Shown here in pieces: positions 42,001-52,411 of a stretch of DNA of 64,000 bases (positions are counted from its first letter, which is position 1; each line of letters starts with the position of its first letter). Position numbers and translations under genes: made by a program. The notes under the pieces were generated by a model. It did not search any database. It was not told where the DNA came from and saw only the letters and a program-made list of their open reading frames with translations. The stretch is from positions 5,956,821 through 6,020,820 of the forward strand of contig NC_082600.1 of the NCBI RefSeq assembly GCF_030936135.1. Reading direction: 5' to 3'. Origin of the DNA: Gavia stellata (Eukaryota; Chordata; Aves; Gaviiformes; Gaviidae).

Positions 42001-45000
42001 TTTAAGATTATTTTTAGTTTATTATTCAGTTTCAGCAGATCTTTTTCCTTGCCCTGAAAACGTGGATGCTTTATAGCATGAGAAGTAAGGCCATTTCTCT
42101 GCACATGGAGACCAAAGGGAAACCAGCAAGGGGAACCCATGGCTTGCCACATGCTTCTAACAAAATCTGTCCTTGCCTTGCGTTAATTATTATATACTTA
42201 TCCCAGTGTACTTCAATTTAGCAAGGTAATTACGCTTGTGACTAACCTAAACCACATGATTAATATCACTGAAGTCCATGCCTTTTCACGTCCTTGACCA
42301 CCACTCTGAGTCCCAGCTGCAGGAGGATGTGACCACCATGCACTGCTGCTGCTATGTCCATTCAAACCAGGAACCAGTAGCACGTGCCTTGTCCTGACAA
42401 CCATTTTCACCATCCATCTGTAAACTATGCGCAGCTCCCTTGCCCCTCTGAAAGATGTGATACATGAATTGTGGCTTTTCGTTCACATACAGATATCCAT
42501 ATGCAGCTCACACAGTGAGAAAATATGTCCTCACTTCGGCTAGAAAATCCACTTTGTTATTTTGCAGGGGGCTTGGAGAGAAGGGATGACGCTTTGAGGT
42601 TCAAAACCAATTATTTTCAGATTATCTTCATGTATATGACATATTTAGCATGTGACAGCAGTGCTTGGAATACAAAAAAACCCCATGCCATTTCATTTGG
42701 GACAACTTCTCTGGTCTCAAAGTTGTTACTAAAAATGGATCAAATAGACTGCCAGTAAAATAATCAATACAACATAAAAATGCAGCCCTGGAAATAATTT
42801 TTATGGCCAGGTCATCACAGAATTGATTTTTTCTTTTTCTTTTCTTTTTTAACCAACTGCCCTGATGGAAATTTAGAACCTTTCAAACAGGTAACTGAAT
42901 TCCCTTCCGAAAGCCACCCGTGCATTCATGACACTGGATTACCAACACGAAGTGTTGGCTTATTTATAGACAGCAACATCTGGCTTGCTGGTATCTGCCA
43001 AAATACATACTCTTTTTTTGATTACACAACTAAATTTACGGTTAAATAGGTGATGTAAATGAGCTAGACAGTTTCTTCATATTATGTTCCCAAAGCCCTG
43101 CAGAGCAGTGGTCACCTGTGGCTACCACTGTAGTCATGAGAGAGACCAGCTTTTCCAAAAAGTCAGTCAAGACATCTACAATCTCCCTTTTACTCATTCA
43201 GTATTAAAATATTCTTATTTTACTGTGTCCTCAAAATCTCAGCTCCTAATATGTCATTGTTTTTGCATTGACAAAATGATGTCTTCATACCACTGCTGTG
43301 GAAACAATTGCTGGGTTTTGACAGATGGATGGAGGTAGAAGCCAGTCTGGTGTTATGTGGAAAGTATGTCAATTGAATGTTCCTGCTAAACTGGGCACTG
43401 GTGAAAGAATTGACAACATTTCCGTTACACTGCAATGTTACCTGTTAGAGGGAGCATCCACGGCGGTGACGGACTCACTTACACATCACAAGCCTATCGT
43501 TTCCAGCAGCTCGCATTGACAACAGTCAGTTCATGATCGTGAGGGCTGGAGAATTTTGCAAGGAAATTCTGGTCTTAATGCTGCGCAGCGAGGAGAAGAT
43601 GATGTGAATTTTGCGGCCAGGGAAATATCAGATGCATATGGACCTACAGGAAAGGGGACTGCGTTGCACTGCTATTGGTAGAGGTGAAGAGAGCTTATTC
43701 TGTCCATTTTACAACAATAAAACCTCATTAGATTGGATTAGCCACGGCTTTAATCAGATTGTTTGCTACTGGTAGCATGCCACTGGGGGCAGGGCTATCC
43801 AACACCATCAATCCAACGGCAAGTTAGGCCCATAGCTTGTTTTATTCAGCCGAAGGGACTACCCATAAAATCAAATCCTGCCCTTCATTACACTGGTGTG
43901 AACCCACAGCAACTCAGTACAATCAGCCAAGGTGTCTGGGCACGCACTGACATACGTGAAGGTAACTGCTGACCTGGGAAGTTAAAATTGAACGGCAAAC
44001 TCTCCCCAACTTTTAATGAGTTCAGAACCAGTAGTTTGACTCAGGAGATGAAGCCGTAATCACATTTACTAACACCAAGCAAAAAACCAATAGGGAGGGT
44101 GTCTTTGCAGACTGCGTGCGACACAGGTTTGAGGAATAAGCTTCTCTTGTTCAGTGAAGAAAAATCATTTCACCGCGTCTCAGACGTTTGGAGATTATGT
44201 TCTCCATTTAAACACATCCTCTGAGACACTGCAATAGTCTCTGTGTATTACAGTTATGCACATATGTCTGTTCAGAGTAGCCTTGTTCATTTACTATTTG
44301 CTTGTTCTGGAAGTTTTTATGTTTGAAGGGGATGAGAAGGTTACAACAACTTTTTTTTTGTCCTAGGGGAAAAAAGATTTTCAGATTTTAATGAAAAACA
44401 AATGACTCAGTGATGGTGTACAGCATTTCTCTTGTACTATGATTAACTATTGTCAAGAGCAGAAAGCAAAGAAGCAGATATTTTTGTTGTAGTTTAACAG
44501 TGACATCCATCAGCAATTTCTGCCAATTATCCCTTCAGTGTCTGTACACAGCCGTTCACGTCAAATCAGCAGACAGCAACTTCACTTACAATTAGAAACC
44601 TCAACAACTTCCACATGCCCTCCTATCCTTACAATAAAGTGAACAAAGAGGCAGTAGAGGGAGTAAATAACTTAAATTTCACATCTTATAACTAACTTAG
44701 TGCCTGATCAAGGGATGTGTCACTCTAGACCCTTGCAACTAATTACCCTTCCAGATGAGCAGTTTCAGCCTGATTGTCAGGGGAGGAAATCTAAGTTAGA
44801 CAGTCAAAAAAATCTCTCCCTCCCCGTACACACCAGACATGTCTTGTGCTTAGGTACCAAATCTCACTCAAGCGGCTTCCCACCTCCTACTCCTCTGACC
44901 ACTGCCAACGCACTGCGCTCCAGATTGGAACAGACACTGCGACAGCAATGCCACGGTCTCTCCCTGTTACACCATCCAACATCTGGGGAAAGACCACCCT

Positions 45001-48000
45001 CACATCCCACATCCCACATGGGGAGGAGGAAAGCTCTGACCACAGTGACCACTAAGTGCCTGAGAAATGGTGTCACAGCAGAGACAAGTGACAGAGATAC
45101 CTGTCAGGGATGGTCAAGGTGTATCTGACTCTGCCTTAGAGGAGCGATGACACAGATAACTTCCTGAAGTCACCTTCCAGCCCTGCATCTCCTTGGCTTT
45201 ATGATGCTAACAGCGTTAGGACCTAGTCCCATGGTGCTAACTTCTCCTGATTTAAGATCCAGACTGCTGAACAGTAAGGCAATGGACCTTGATTCCACTT
45301 ATAACTAAGGTTTGAAAAAGAAGCACAACAATCTAAACCAATATATAATCAGCGAGAAAACCTGACAGTAACTGGATAGATGGAGGATGCACCGTTAAAT
45401 CAAAGAGAAAATATGTGCCCAACTCTGCCAACTGCCATACCATAAGTCAGTTTTCAGCAAAAGAAATATAAAGAGCTAATGAGAAGGAGTTGAGTGCATC
45501 TGCATCTAACACTATGAGATGTGGCAACTTAAGGAATTCAGAATTAAATTAAAACAACCAGAATTGGGCAGGACCATCTGTGCGTGGTCCACATCAGTTG
45601 TGAAAACAACTTGGGATTCCACTTGGTCCTGGCACCTGCAGCATGTATTTGCTCCCAACTTCTTTGGTTGACACACAGAAGATGGTTTTGGACTGCACTG
45701 CTAATATGGAAGCTACATCATGCTACTTTCCCAGTGCCTGGTATGATCTGCTAGATGAAATCTGCAGTCAGAGAATCACTGACATCAGTTCATGCAAACT
45801 TCAAGGTCTATGAAGGGCCCCAGCAAGACAAGGTGTAGCATTTGTACACACTGGCTGTGCTTGGAATGGAAAGATGCTGAGATCTGTACTCAAAGTACAC
45901 GCCAATGCATCATGTTATTGTTAGAAGTAGTAGTAGTAATAATACTGAGGTTTAACACACATATATTGAAGAGTTAAGGAGCTTCCATTTATGCTCAATA
46001 CAGCCAGGTCATATGAGTAGATATATATATATATGACTATTCACCTTTTGCAGGTAAGGGAAGTGGGAAATAGCTGCTAAATAAGTTGCACAAAGGCATC
46101 TATTCATGCAGTGGTTGATTCTCATCTCCCCAGATCCCCACAGTTGGCTGCTGATCACTGAGACTGGGGTTCCCATATTAATTGCCACATGCTTCATGCC
46201 CAGGCTTCTGCATGCAAACCTGATAAAGACTTGCAAGTCTGTAATCCATCTTTCTGCACATCAGCTACATGTTCTTCTTATGAATAACCTGCTCTGAGAT
46301 GGATGCTTTCTGGGCAAACCAGGGAATATGATGTGCATGCTCTGCATCCAATGCTGTGTCCTAAAACCTCCGACTGGGGACTGCAGCACAAAATGGATTC
46401 AGGCTGCAACATCCGTTATGTTCAACAGCTGCAACCATTAAAAAACAAACAAAAAAAAGACCTTTGCAGGAAGCATATAAAGGCTTTGCTGCCTGTAAGC
46501 AACCTGCAGACCACCTTTTCAGGAGCCCTGATGCATGAGTGTAATGGCCAGCTATCTCTGGAGGACTTCCAACTGGTTTGTTACTGAAGTAAATGGCTCC
46601 TCTTCGTATTGCTTTGGATCGAGACCCTTCCTCAAAAGACATAAAGAGAATTATTAAAAAACATGGATCTCTGTTCAAATCTTTGTTCTGCTTGTTCATC
46701 CATCTACATTTTACTGAAAGTATAGTTAAAAGCATGGAAATATTTTTTCCCTGGCTTTTTTTCCTCCTTACTCACTGTAAGCCAAGAAGACTTTTTTCCC
46801 CATTCTCCTTTCAGCATAACTCAAACAAATTTATCACTGCCTCTGTGTAAGCACTGACAAGGAATTCCATTGATTTGACACCAAAAATGATACACCAGTA
46901 CCGGGGTGGGGGTGTCAGAACAGATCTCGGGAAAAAAGTTTATTTGAGAACATCTGTAGTGGAACTGGCAGCTGGAGTATGTATTTTGAAACATACTGGC
47001 TACATATATTTTAAAGTTACCAGGCATGACATAACATATTTAGAGTTTAAAGGAACGTAGAAGAAAGTGCTGCAAATGAAGAATGATTTTTATATGTTGA
47101 AATCAAACTTCTACAACTTCTACACAAAACGATCTACATTGATCTACAAAAAAAGATTTAAAACATCCATTTGGAGTGGAATATTTTGGACTGAAATATG
47201 CTGTCGGAAAACATGGCTGGCATCTCCATTCGCCTTGAAAAACAAATGCTGCATCAAAATCTCATACTTAGCTGTAACAGCTCTGGAATTAGAAAACACC
47301 TCCAGGAAGGGTATGAACATCTCCTCCTTCAGCACAGAACTTTTCCCATGCAAAGAGCCTCTGCTTATTGCTCCTTCCTTACCCATCTGGGCACTATGTC
47401 CAGAAAGGAGCCTGGGAAGGGCAGGACCAGGCACACAAATACACTCCCTCCATTACCTATGCAACTAGCAAAGAAGTTGCATGAAAGATTGTAAGACCCC
47501 TCCACACCATGAACATCTCAGAGACCAACTTTCTGGCTAAGTGCTGCTGGGGAAAGCCAAGCGAAGCTGCCCCGGTGCTGCAGAGGAAGAAGAGGGCAGT
47601 GTAGAGGCATCCAGAAGTATGTCTGCACCCCAGTGTCCAGCCAAGGTAAGCCCATGCCAGAAAATGACTACAGATCACGGGGACTGATCCAATCCCCGAT
47701 GCAGTTCCTGGGAAGACCAACTGATTTTAGTGAGCTTTGGCTCAGCCTCCAAGGAGGACGACGAGGGTACTTCCACACAAGATTACTCTGTGAGGAGGAG
47801 GGAGCTGGACCATCAGATGTTTTTATTCAGGTGAAGCCAACGCATGCCTGTCTGATGGAACAACCCCCAGGGACTTACAAGATTTTGCCCCCTTATTGCA
47901 GCTCCATAGCAAGGACTTTAAGCTTTTGCTTACATAAACAGTCCCTATGAGACCACCTCAAACAACTACTGAATGAGTCCCCTGAACACACATTTAAAGG

Positions 48001-51000
48001 GATATCCTTCGCTGCAACAGTCCTACGTGACTTTCTTTTCCCCAGATATGTTTGACCCAACACCAACTCAAGCCAATCGCAGGATTCGTTGGCCTAGGAT
48101 CAGACCAGCTTTCACCGCTTCAGCACTGACTGAGCAACAGATAAACACAAATCATTAGATTCAAAGCTCCACAGCATCCCATTAAAGAAAACCTCTGTTA
48201 CAAACTTCATAATAAATTATATCAGATGCGCCTCCAATAGTTTCATAATTTATACACTTTACTTCAAAACAGAAGGTTATGAATTTCTATTTAAAAATCC
48301 TTTGAAAATCTTGTCATTGCTAAAATTTAGAGTAATTTCAAAAAAAACCCCAACATTCTGGGTTAGACTCTCATTTTTACTTTCACTGCAGTAAATCAAG
48401 ACTATTGTCAATGAAAGCCATAAGGCTGCTTTGACGTAATGTTGTAGTGAAAGGAGTTTAGACCCAGGACACTCCAGAAATCACTCATATGCATCTCATT
48501 ATTAAATAATTATGACATAGCATCTACTTTCAAGAAACACTGCAATAAATCCAGGCTGGTTCATGGGTCTCCTAAGATCCGAGTGTAATAGCAGTCAGCA
48601 CACTGACACACAACTCCATATCAAATTGCTTGTATTTATCTCCTACACAAACTATTGCCTCTCCTGTTTGACGGGTGCCTCCAGAGAGTGATTCATTCCA
48701 GCTCCCTCAGATACCAATCTTAGGAGATGAATCACCTCGCAGAGGTGTCCAGCTCTCCTGCTGACTACAGGAAGGTCCAACAACTTTCTTAGGACTTACC
48801 GAGGCTTACATTCAGGTGCATCTGGCTGAGTCCAAATCGGACTGTCTCAGGCTCAGTCCATGGCAGCACTGCGGTACATGCATTAAGCACATGCTTCAGT
48901 TTCTTTGCCTGACTTACTTAGAGCCTAATTAAGCACATTTGAGGCAGGGTGGGTTAAAAGAACATTGTACAGTTAAGCAGCTGAGGCAAAAGTGGGTATT
49001 TATCACTGTATTGCTGCATTTTGTAACCCCAGGAGATACTTAAGACACCTCCCGACTGTTTTTTTCCACTGCCCTTGGGGTAATAGCTCCAACGGGTCTC
49101 ACCCCTGCCTTTCCGTGATGATGCATTTGGGATAAGTCTCCTCCACACAGTGTCCATACAACCCACCTGGCTCAGGCATTTGCATACATACAGTCCTCTC
49201 GCTGTAGGTGATGCCATGCTGGGGAGAGTAAGGGCTGGCCAAAATGAGATGAAGACATGTTCTCAGAAGTATTTGGTGGTTGTGGGTCTCAGGTCGCTAC
49301 ACACCTCATATCTTCCAGAACCACTCAGTCCCCGCGCCAACCCTTGTCGGCAGCTGTCTCTGCTCCATTTCTTTCCATGTGAACAGTGTTTTCTAACCAG
49401 TGATCTGCAAACATCTGGGTGCCTCTTTACTACTGAAGGAGTCTTCTTGCCTGGATTTCACTCCACTATCCAGGAGTCAACAGTTTCTGTGGTTCTACCA
49501 GAAGATATCTAGGAAGCCACAAACCTCAGCTGCTTGAAAACTGCCACCACAGAGTGCACTGCTCCCCTGCTCTCCACCCAGCACGCAGTCCCAGAGCCCA
49601 AGTTGCTGTGGCATCTCTTCCACGTGCCCTCCCCATGCCTGGGAAGGCAAGGGGGGACAGGCACAGTGCTCTTGGGAAGCTGGCTGCCCCACTCCATTAG
49701 GATTCTTTGGGAATCCCTGCTAAAATGTTTGCTGAGCTGTAAAACTGGCTGCACATCCTCACATTTAATGTATGGGTCCAGTATTAGTGCAGCTTGGCCA
49801 ACTTCATCCCTAGCCAGAACCTTTCCATTTGCAGCCTGTTGGATCTGACAAGTGCTGTCATGTAGTCACTTCCAGTCTATTGCCCTTTCTTCCTACGACA
49901 ACTGGATTTTCTGTCCCTGAGGAAACATACAGTGCAATATTTGACACTGCTGTTGCAGCCCAGCACAGGGAGAAGGTTAAGCCTGGACTGAACAGGGGCG
50001 CCTGACAGCAGTTGGACTGGTTCAGTTGGAGGCAACCACAGCTTGTGAGTTGTCTTAGACCCTACGGGGTAGGGATGGTCTTTAATCCTCTGCATTCAAT
50101 GCCTGGCATGACACAAACCCGGTCTGTGCTAGGAGCTCTCAGGGAATAAAGAGCAGCAAATCACCCCGTTAACCAGCACAGCAAGCCAGCTCACCCGGCC
50201 GTAACGCTGCTCCTTTAAAAGTACGTGAGCGTACGAATTACAATATCACAAATCCTAAAATCTGGTGCTGTGCAACAGCAACGGACCGATGCAAGCAGTC
50301 AGGTCTATCAGCTGCAACTTTCTTTACAGCATTTTTCCCTCAAGAAAGAAACACCAGGTAACTACTAAGCCTGCAGAATACTCAATATCACACATATAAT
50401 CCCAAGAAAAATGACATGAACTATTGCCTGCTGTATCAAAACCCAGCCCCGTTTGTACTTTAAGCCAGTCCAGCCCAGGTAGATTGAAGAACTGGAAGTC
50501 ACGCTCTGCTGACAAGCACTGGACTATGTCTCTTGCTTTGTTTTTACCCTGGATGTAGTGCTGAATTTAACTCACAAAAAGGAACCACATTTTCATTGCT
50601 GGCCGGCATAACAAAGCTCAAACCAGAGACAGCACACACCTTGCAATTTTATGGCTCAAGTGTTCTTAACAACGTACCAGACCTGGTGGGAAAAGAGTTC
50701 ATTCCTGACAGAACAAGCAACTTCGAAAAGTACCACTTGGCCTTTTAAAACATCTGACACCGAGTATAATAAACTTGCAACAGTGCAGTTAAAGCCTGAG
50801 ATTTCTACAGACATTTAAAACAAAAACTTGAACCCAAATATTAGGAATATTTTTAGAAAGCTTTCCTTTCAACCTTTGATTTATACCGCACATATACCTG
50901 CTGTATATTTTCAACATGCCGAGTTTATATCTGCATCACAGCTATTAGCACAGTCATATCTCATGCTGGACAACATCACCACATTTCCAGTTGACACTAA

Positions 51001-51670
51001 AGTGTGATGTGAAGTTGATATGCACTCTGCAAGGAATGAGGCTGTCATGTCTGATCGAGAGCACACAAAAGATTTCACAATTTCTATCTCGTGGTTATTG
51101 TTAGGGAATTACTTTAGAGCCGACACTTCCGAAAATAAGAGAGGAAAAAGCAGTTTAAGGGAACAATTGCTGTCTCAAGGTGAGGGACAGCAAGCACAAA
51201 AAAGTTGATGGCTCTGTCTTTAAAGCAAAAAAGATAAATCTAGAGTAGAATATTAAAATACTACAAAAATTTGATAACATTATATGGACCTAATTTCACA
51301 TAATTTTAAAAGCCAGAATTGAAGTACAGCAACTTCATCAGTTGTTCACATTTCAACGTTAGTTTCTTCATCAGAAATCATTCACACAGCAGTTGAACAC
51401 AAGCAATAGAAATTTAACTGCACTTATCCCAGATGATATTAAAGCTCCAAAAACACTATCCAAGCATTAGTTACTTTAAAAACACACATACACACACACA
51501 CATTCGCCGTACTTTGCATGGAACAGAGCAGGAGGAGCATGCAAAGTAAATTCCTGCCTAAGGTTAGATTATACAGGGGAAAAAAAGCATTTACCGTCTG
51601 GCATAGGCGAATTTAATTCAGAAACATTGTAAGACGGTAATGGTGCCACTCTTGCCGAATGTTTCTTCAT
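14760..51670 (-). CDS. SLC35F4: SLC35F4, solute carrier family 35 member F4 (spliced, 8 coding exons)
   Basis: A predicted multi-pass membrane transporter of the drug/metabolite transporter superfamily. The substrate of SLC35F4 is not established; its paralogue SLC35F3 is linked to thiamine transport. Coding exons in transcript order are 51670-51595, 38651-38463, 34322-34025, 26440-26221, 19723-19598, 18041-17849, 16109-16020 and 15001-14760. They sum to 1434 nt, giving 477 aa and a TAG stop. All introns are GT-AG and all phases agree. Residues 1-120 form a hydrophilic, probably cytosolic N-terminus. About ten hydrophobic segments follow (near 122-141, 156-174, 209-226, 232-253, 262-277, 286-306, 321-342, 358-378, 379-393 and 411-428), then a charged C-tail. 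Family signatures seen include [30 protein letters not shown] and [14 protein letters not shown]. The C-terminus ending NGTVSIPLA matches SLC35F4 and not SLC35F3, which ends differently. Identification is from remembered family sequence, not a search. Confidence 0.95.
16020..16109 (-). CDS. SLC35F4: SLC35F4 coding exon 7 (TM8-TM9)
   Basis: A short 90-nt exon, phase 1 to 1. The acceptor is CTTTTCCCTAG and the donor is GCAG/GTACAAG. It encodes [20 protein letters not shown] followed by TVLSVPGNA. The hydrophobic run is continuous with the end of exon 6, and both split codons restore Ala. Confidence 0.95.
17849..18041 (-). CDS. SLC35F4: SLC35F4 coding exon 6 (TM7 and start of TM8)
   Basis: A 193-nt exon with acceptor TCTCCTTCGCAG and donor TTAG/GTATGT. 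It encodes [20 protein letters not shown], a hydrophobic stretch [20 protein letters not shown], and the start of the next segment at CGVAGLWL. It enters in phase 0 and leaves in phase 1. The GSANFGEAA motif is conserved between SLC35F4 and SLC35F3 (GSAKFGEAA, from memory). Confidence 0.95.
18547..18893 (+). mobile_element. CR1 LINE, 5'-truncated 3' end
   Basis: The plus strand carries the end of CR1 ORF2: an open frame from 18547 containing [17 protein letters not shown] and [20 protein letters not shown]. The typical CR1 tail GGACTTGATGATCTTACAGGTC then TTCCAACC then GATTCTGTGA follows at 18844-18893. Between ORF2 and the tail, 18767-18836 is a T/G-rich low-complexity run. The copy sits antisense in SLC35F4 intron 5. 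It is a fragment and no intact reverse transcriptase is present. Confidence 0.85.
19598..19723 (-). CDS. SLC35F4: SLC35F4 coding exon 5 (TM5-TM6)
   Basis: A 126-nt exon of 42 whole codons (phase 0 to 0). The acceptor is TTTGTCCGTGCAG and the donor is TATAAG/GTAGGT. It encodes [17 protein letters not shown], a membrane segment, then [10 protein letters not shown] and [12 protein letters not shown], a glycine/serine-rich membrane segment typical of the family. The length is a multiple of three, but skipping would remove about two membrane passes. Confidence 0.95.
19724..26220 (-). other. SLC35F4 intron 4 (6.5 kb)
   Basis: GT-AG intron. Most is AT-rich. It contains a GC- and CpG-rich island at about 24000-24340, a 153-codon plus-strand open frame at 21708-22169 that I cannot identify, and a MIR-like fossil near 21490-21610. 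Confidence 0.8.
21490..21610 (+). mobile_element. MIR/CORE-SINE-like fossil
   Basis: CTATTTTACCAGTAACTGAG, then GCACACAGGTATC and GGCAGAGTCACAAACCACAG resembles a MIR core with its 3' half. It lies in intron 4 and is heavily decayed. Confidence 0.35.
26221..26440 (-). CDS. SLC35F4: SLC35F4 coding exon 4 (TM3-TM4)
   Basis: A 220-nt exon with acceptor CTTTTCATAG and donor AAGG/GTAATA. It encodes [19 protein letters not shown], then the hydrophobic stretch [18 protein letters not shown], then [19 protein letters not shown]. The last of these is a strongly conserved core segment of the SLC35F3/F4 group. It ends in phase 0 with RFMGAR. The family members I recall have Val in place of this Ala, so this is a conservative lineage difference. 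Antisense to the surrounding low-information plus-strand sequence. Confidence 0.95.
27688..27722 (+). repeat. Guanine-run block, potential G-quadruplex
   Basis: The plus strand has a G8 run, A, a G5 run, then TGG repeats with another G5 run (GGTGGTGGGGGTGGTGGTGG). This provides at least three runs of four or more G plus several GG steps. On the SLC35F4 transcript it would be a C-rich run. Confidence 0.7.
27903..27945 (+). mobile_element. CR1-type tail remnant
   Basis: CTTAACCTAAATGATTCTAT followed by GATTCTG resembles the repeated octamer tail of CR1, with almost no body left. Confidence 0.4.
31808..31885 (+). mobile_element. Old CR1 LINE 3' end remnant
   Basis: GTTCTGGGTAGGAGGCTGGG, then TTAAATGACCTCTGAAGATC resembles the CR1 terminus, with a decayed tail. 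The element may extend further left, but I could not recognise it there. Confidence 0.5.
32595..32850. repeat. Old amniote interspersed-repeat-like segment
   Basis: Contains GGGCCAAATTAC, GAATTTGGCCCTGC, TGTGAGTTCAATGACAGC, CTGCTGAAGTTAGTAAGA and GGAGTAACAGAATTCGGTCC. These phrases recall a decayed repeat common in reptile and bird genomes, seen in both orientations. The family could not be named. Confidence 0.3.
33000..33165 (+). mobile_element. Old CR1 LINE 3' end
   Basis: Diverged CR1 terminus with GGTTAGACCAGATGATCTCT, TTGGGTTCCCCTCTAACCTT and the tail TATTTCTATGATTT. The upstream part (AGCCAGCTTGGTCCTGCTGC) also fits the CR1 3' UTR pattern. Inside SLC35F4 intron 3. Confidence 0.7.
34025..34322 (-). 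CDS. SLC35F4: SLC35F4 coding exon 3 (TM1-TM2)
   Basis: A 298-nt exon entered in phase 1 after TTTTTTTTTACCAG and left in phase 2 at TTCAG/GTAGGC. It begins with an acidic, Gln/Thr/Ser-rich linker ([17 protein letters not shown]) and a Cys pair (C-Q-S-C), then [17 protein letters not shown]. This starts the first membrane segment and continues to TWFSTNWN and the second segment [11 protein letters not shown]. The last residues, KKFR, are completed by the next exon. The boundary corresponds to the same junction in SLC35F3 as I remember it. Confidence 0.95.
34323..38462 (-). other. SLC35F4 intron 2 (4.1 kb)
   Basis: GT-AG intron between the cassette exon and exon 3. It holds the AT-rich repeat at 36382-36518 and a cluster of open frames on both strands at 37.4-38.1 kb that I do not recognise. 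The rest is AT-rich sequence without recognisable features. Confidence 0.75.
36382..36518. repeat. AT-rich imperfect repeat with palindromic ATTTAAAT units
   Basis: A block that is almost pure A/T. ATTTAAAT and ACATTTAAATTA-type units recur at irregular 20-35 bp spacing, alternating with TATATTTTACA and ACAATATTTTAC. Self-complementary units could form cruciforms or act as a matrix-attachment type region. Inside SLC35F4 intron 2. Confidence 0.75.
38463..38651 (-). CDS. SLC35F4: SLC35F4 coding exon 2 (probable symmetric cassette exon)
   Basis: A 189-nt exon (63 codons) between a pyrimidine-rich acceptor reading CTTTCTTCTCAG and a strong donor reading CAG/GTAGGC. It starts and ends in phase 1, so inclusion or skipping both keep the frame between exons 1 and 3. 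It supplies residues 26-88, a polar stretch rich in Ser, Arg and Pro with two Ser-Pro pairs (53-54 and 72-73) and the motif [20 protein letters not shown]. It contains several CpGs in an otherwise CpG-poor intron. Met48 could start translation if a transcript began here. The exon is inferred from open frame, splice sites and phase; cDNA support was not available. It could alternatively be an alternative first exon. Confidence 0.82.
41346..41485 (-). mobile_element. CR1 LINE 3' end fragment
   Basis: Reading on the plus strand gives the reverse complement of the avian CR1 terminus: AGAATCATAGAATGATTTGG, then GGAAGGGACCTTTAAAGGTC, AGTCCAATCCTCCTGCAATG, and on through AGATCAGGTTGCTCAGAGCC. The octamer-like ATTCTATGA tail is intact, so this is a relatively young copy. 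It is in the same orientation as SLC35F4, inside intron 1. Confidence 0.9.
45099..45206 (+). mobile_element. Old CR1 LINE 3' end
   Basis: Diverged terminus containing CAGGGATGGTCAAGGTGTAT, then TTCCTGAAGTCACCTTCCAG and CCCTGCATCTCC, ending in CTTTATGATGC. It fits the CR1 3' UTR layout. Inside SLC35F4 intron 1. Confidence 0.65.
46020..46130 (+). mobile_element. MIR/CORE-SINE-like fossil
   Basis: TTCACCTTTTGCAGGTAAGG, then GAAGTGGGAAATAGCTGC and TAAGTTGCACAAAGGCATC resembles the conserved core of MIR-type SINEs (ACAG-TAAGGAAACTGAGG, then AAGTGACTTGCCCAAGGTCA). The similarity is weak and from memory. Confidence 0.35.
51480..51502. repeat. Short (CA)n microsatellite
   Basis: ACACACATACACACACACAC, about ten dinucleotide units with one interruption, about 90 bp intronic to SLC35F4 exon 1. 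Confidence 0.75.
51595..51670 (-). CDS. SLC35F4: SLC35F4 coding exon 1 (start codon)
   Basis: Encodes residues 1-25 plus one nucleotide of codon 26. The start ATG (51670-51668) has A at -3, and an in-frame TGA lies 22-24 nt upstream (51694-51692), so the frame cannot extend further in an unspliced leader. The first residues, [11 protein letters not shown], are also the N-terminus I remember for the paralogue SLC35F3, which supports this start. The exon ends ...GACG before a GTAAAT donor at 51594. The phase (1) fits both exon 2 and exon 3. Confidence 0.9.
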
Positions 51671-52239
51671 CCTTTGAAATTGCTGTCCTACTCACAGGCT
51701 CACTTCGTCTTTAGTCTGCATCGCTTTTGGTCCCGAGTACTATAGTAAACACTCGGCTATGGCTGGTGGCTGGATGTTGTTCTGGAGATGCTGCAGTGGG
51801 CTATGAGTACTGATTTGCTGTTTCCCTGGGAAACCATTTGCAACAGATTCAAACAATGCTTGACCTCTGCTAACACTTTTCTTTCATTCAATTGTTAAGT
51901 GCGGCAGATAAAATATAAATATATTAGCTATCACGCTTTGTAAACTTGAAAGCGCGGCAGCCCCTTTGCATGAAAGAAAGGTTTTCATCAAATATCTGTG
52001 CCGTGTTAGCAAAGCAGACGGGAGATTTCTCAGACAACTGCGAGGGAATTATGCAATGCAATTTTCTGGTTCCTTACACTGTGACAATATACGGATGATT
52101 ACAGTAATTATTTTAAATAAACTTTGAACAATGTAAGTCCTATAGAGCCGCTAAATCAGGAACGCCTTGGGCAAAAGAGCCGGTAACATCCAACTCTGTG
52201 TCTGAGAACGAAGCAATGGTATTGCAGGAGTCTATTCTC

Positions 52240-52410
52240 TTTTAATGCCCTACAAAAATTGTCACAACCAGGAGATATATATAGGCCACAGTTGGTCTAC
52301 ATTTCTTCCTCACTTCCCTTGAGGCAGCTAGGACAATTTTTTCCTTCTTTCTCCGACATCTTCTCTCTCTTCCACTCCCTTTTTATTATTATTATTAATT
52401 ATATTATTGG
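52240..52410 (-). promoter_or_regulatory. Candidate SLC35F4 core promoter (TATA-like box and purine tract)
   Basis: On the minus strand, GGCC-TATATATA-TCTCC places a TATA-like box at 52283-52276. It is preceded by a roughly 75-nt purine-rich tract (52395-52310, seen as a C/T tract on the plus strand) and an ATT triplet run. Initiation about 30 nt downstream, near 52247, would give a leader of about 575 nt to the ATG at 51670 if unspliced. There is no CpG island, and TATA-like strings occur by chance in AT-rich DNA. Confidence 0.3.
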
Positions 52411-52411
52411 A
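52380..52411. repeat. ATT triplet microsatellite
   Basis: TTTTTATTATTATTATTAAT followed by TATATTATT, a short imperfect triplet run just upstream of the candidate SLC35F4 promoter. Confidence 0.7.

Larger units (their letters stand above)
38652..51594 (-). other. SLC35F4 intron 1 (12.9 kb)
   Basis: GT-AG intron in AT-rich DNA. It contains a CR1 3' fragment in minus orientation (41346-41485), an old plus-oriented CR1 end (45099-45206), a SINE-like fossil near 46.02-46.13 kb, a short (TA)n at 46019-46035 and a (CA)-rich run at 51480-51502. Open frames of 60-142 codons are scattered on both strands without codon-like or domain-like content. I see no other gene in it. Confidence 0.8.

Noticed and set aside
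44700..45128. 142-codon plus-strand frame in intron 1
   Set aside because: Its end overlaps a decayed CR1 terminus and the composition is low in structure; not a credible gene.
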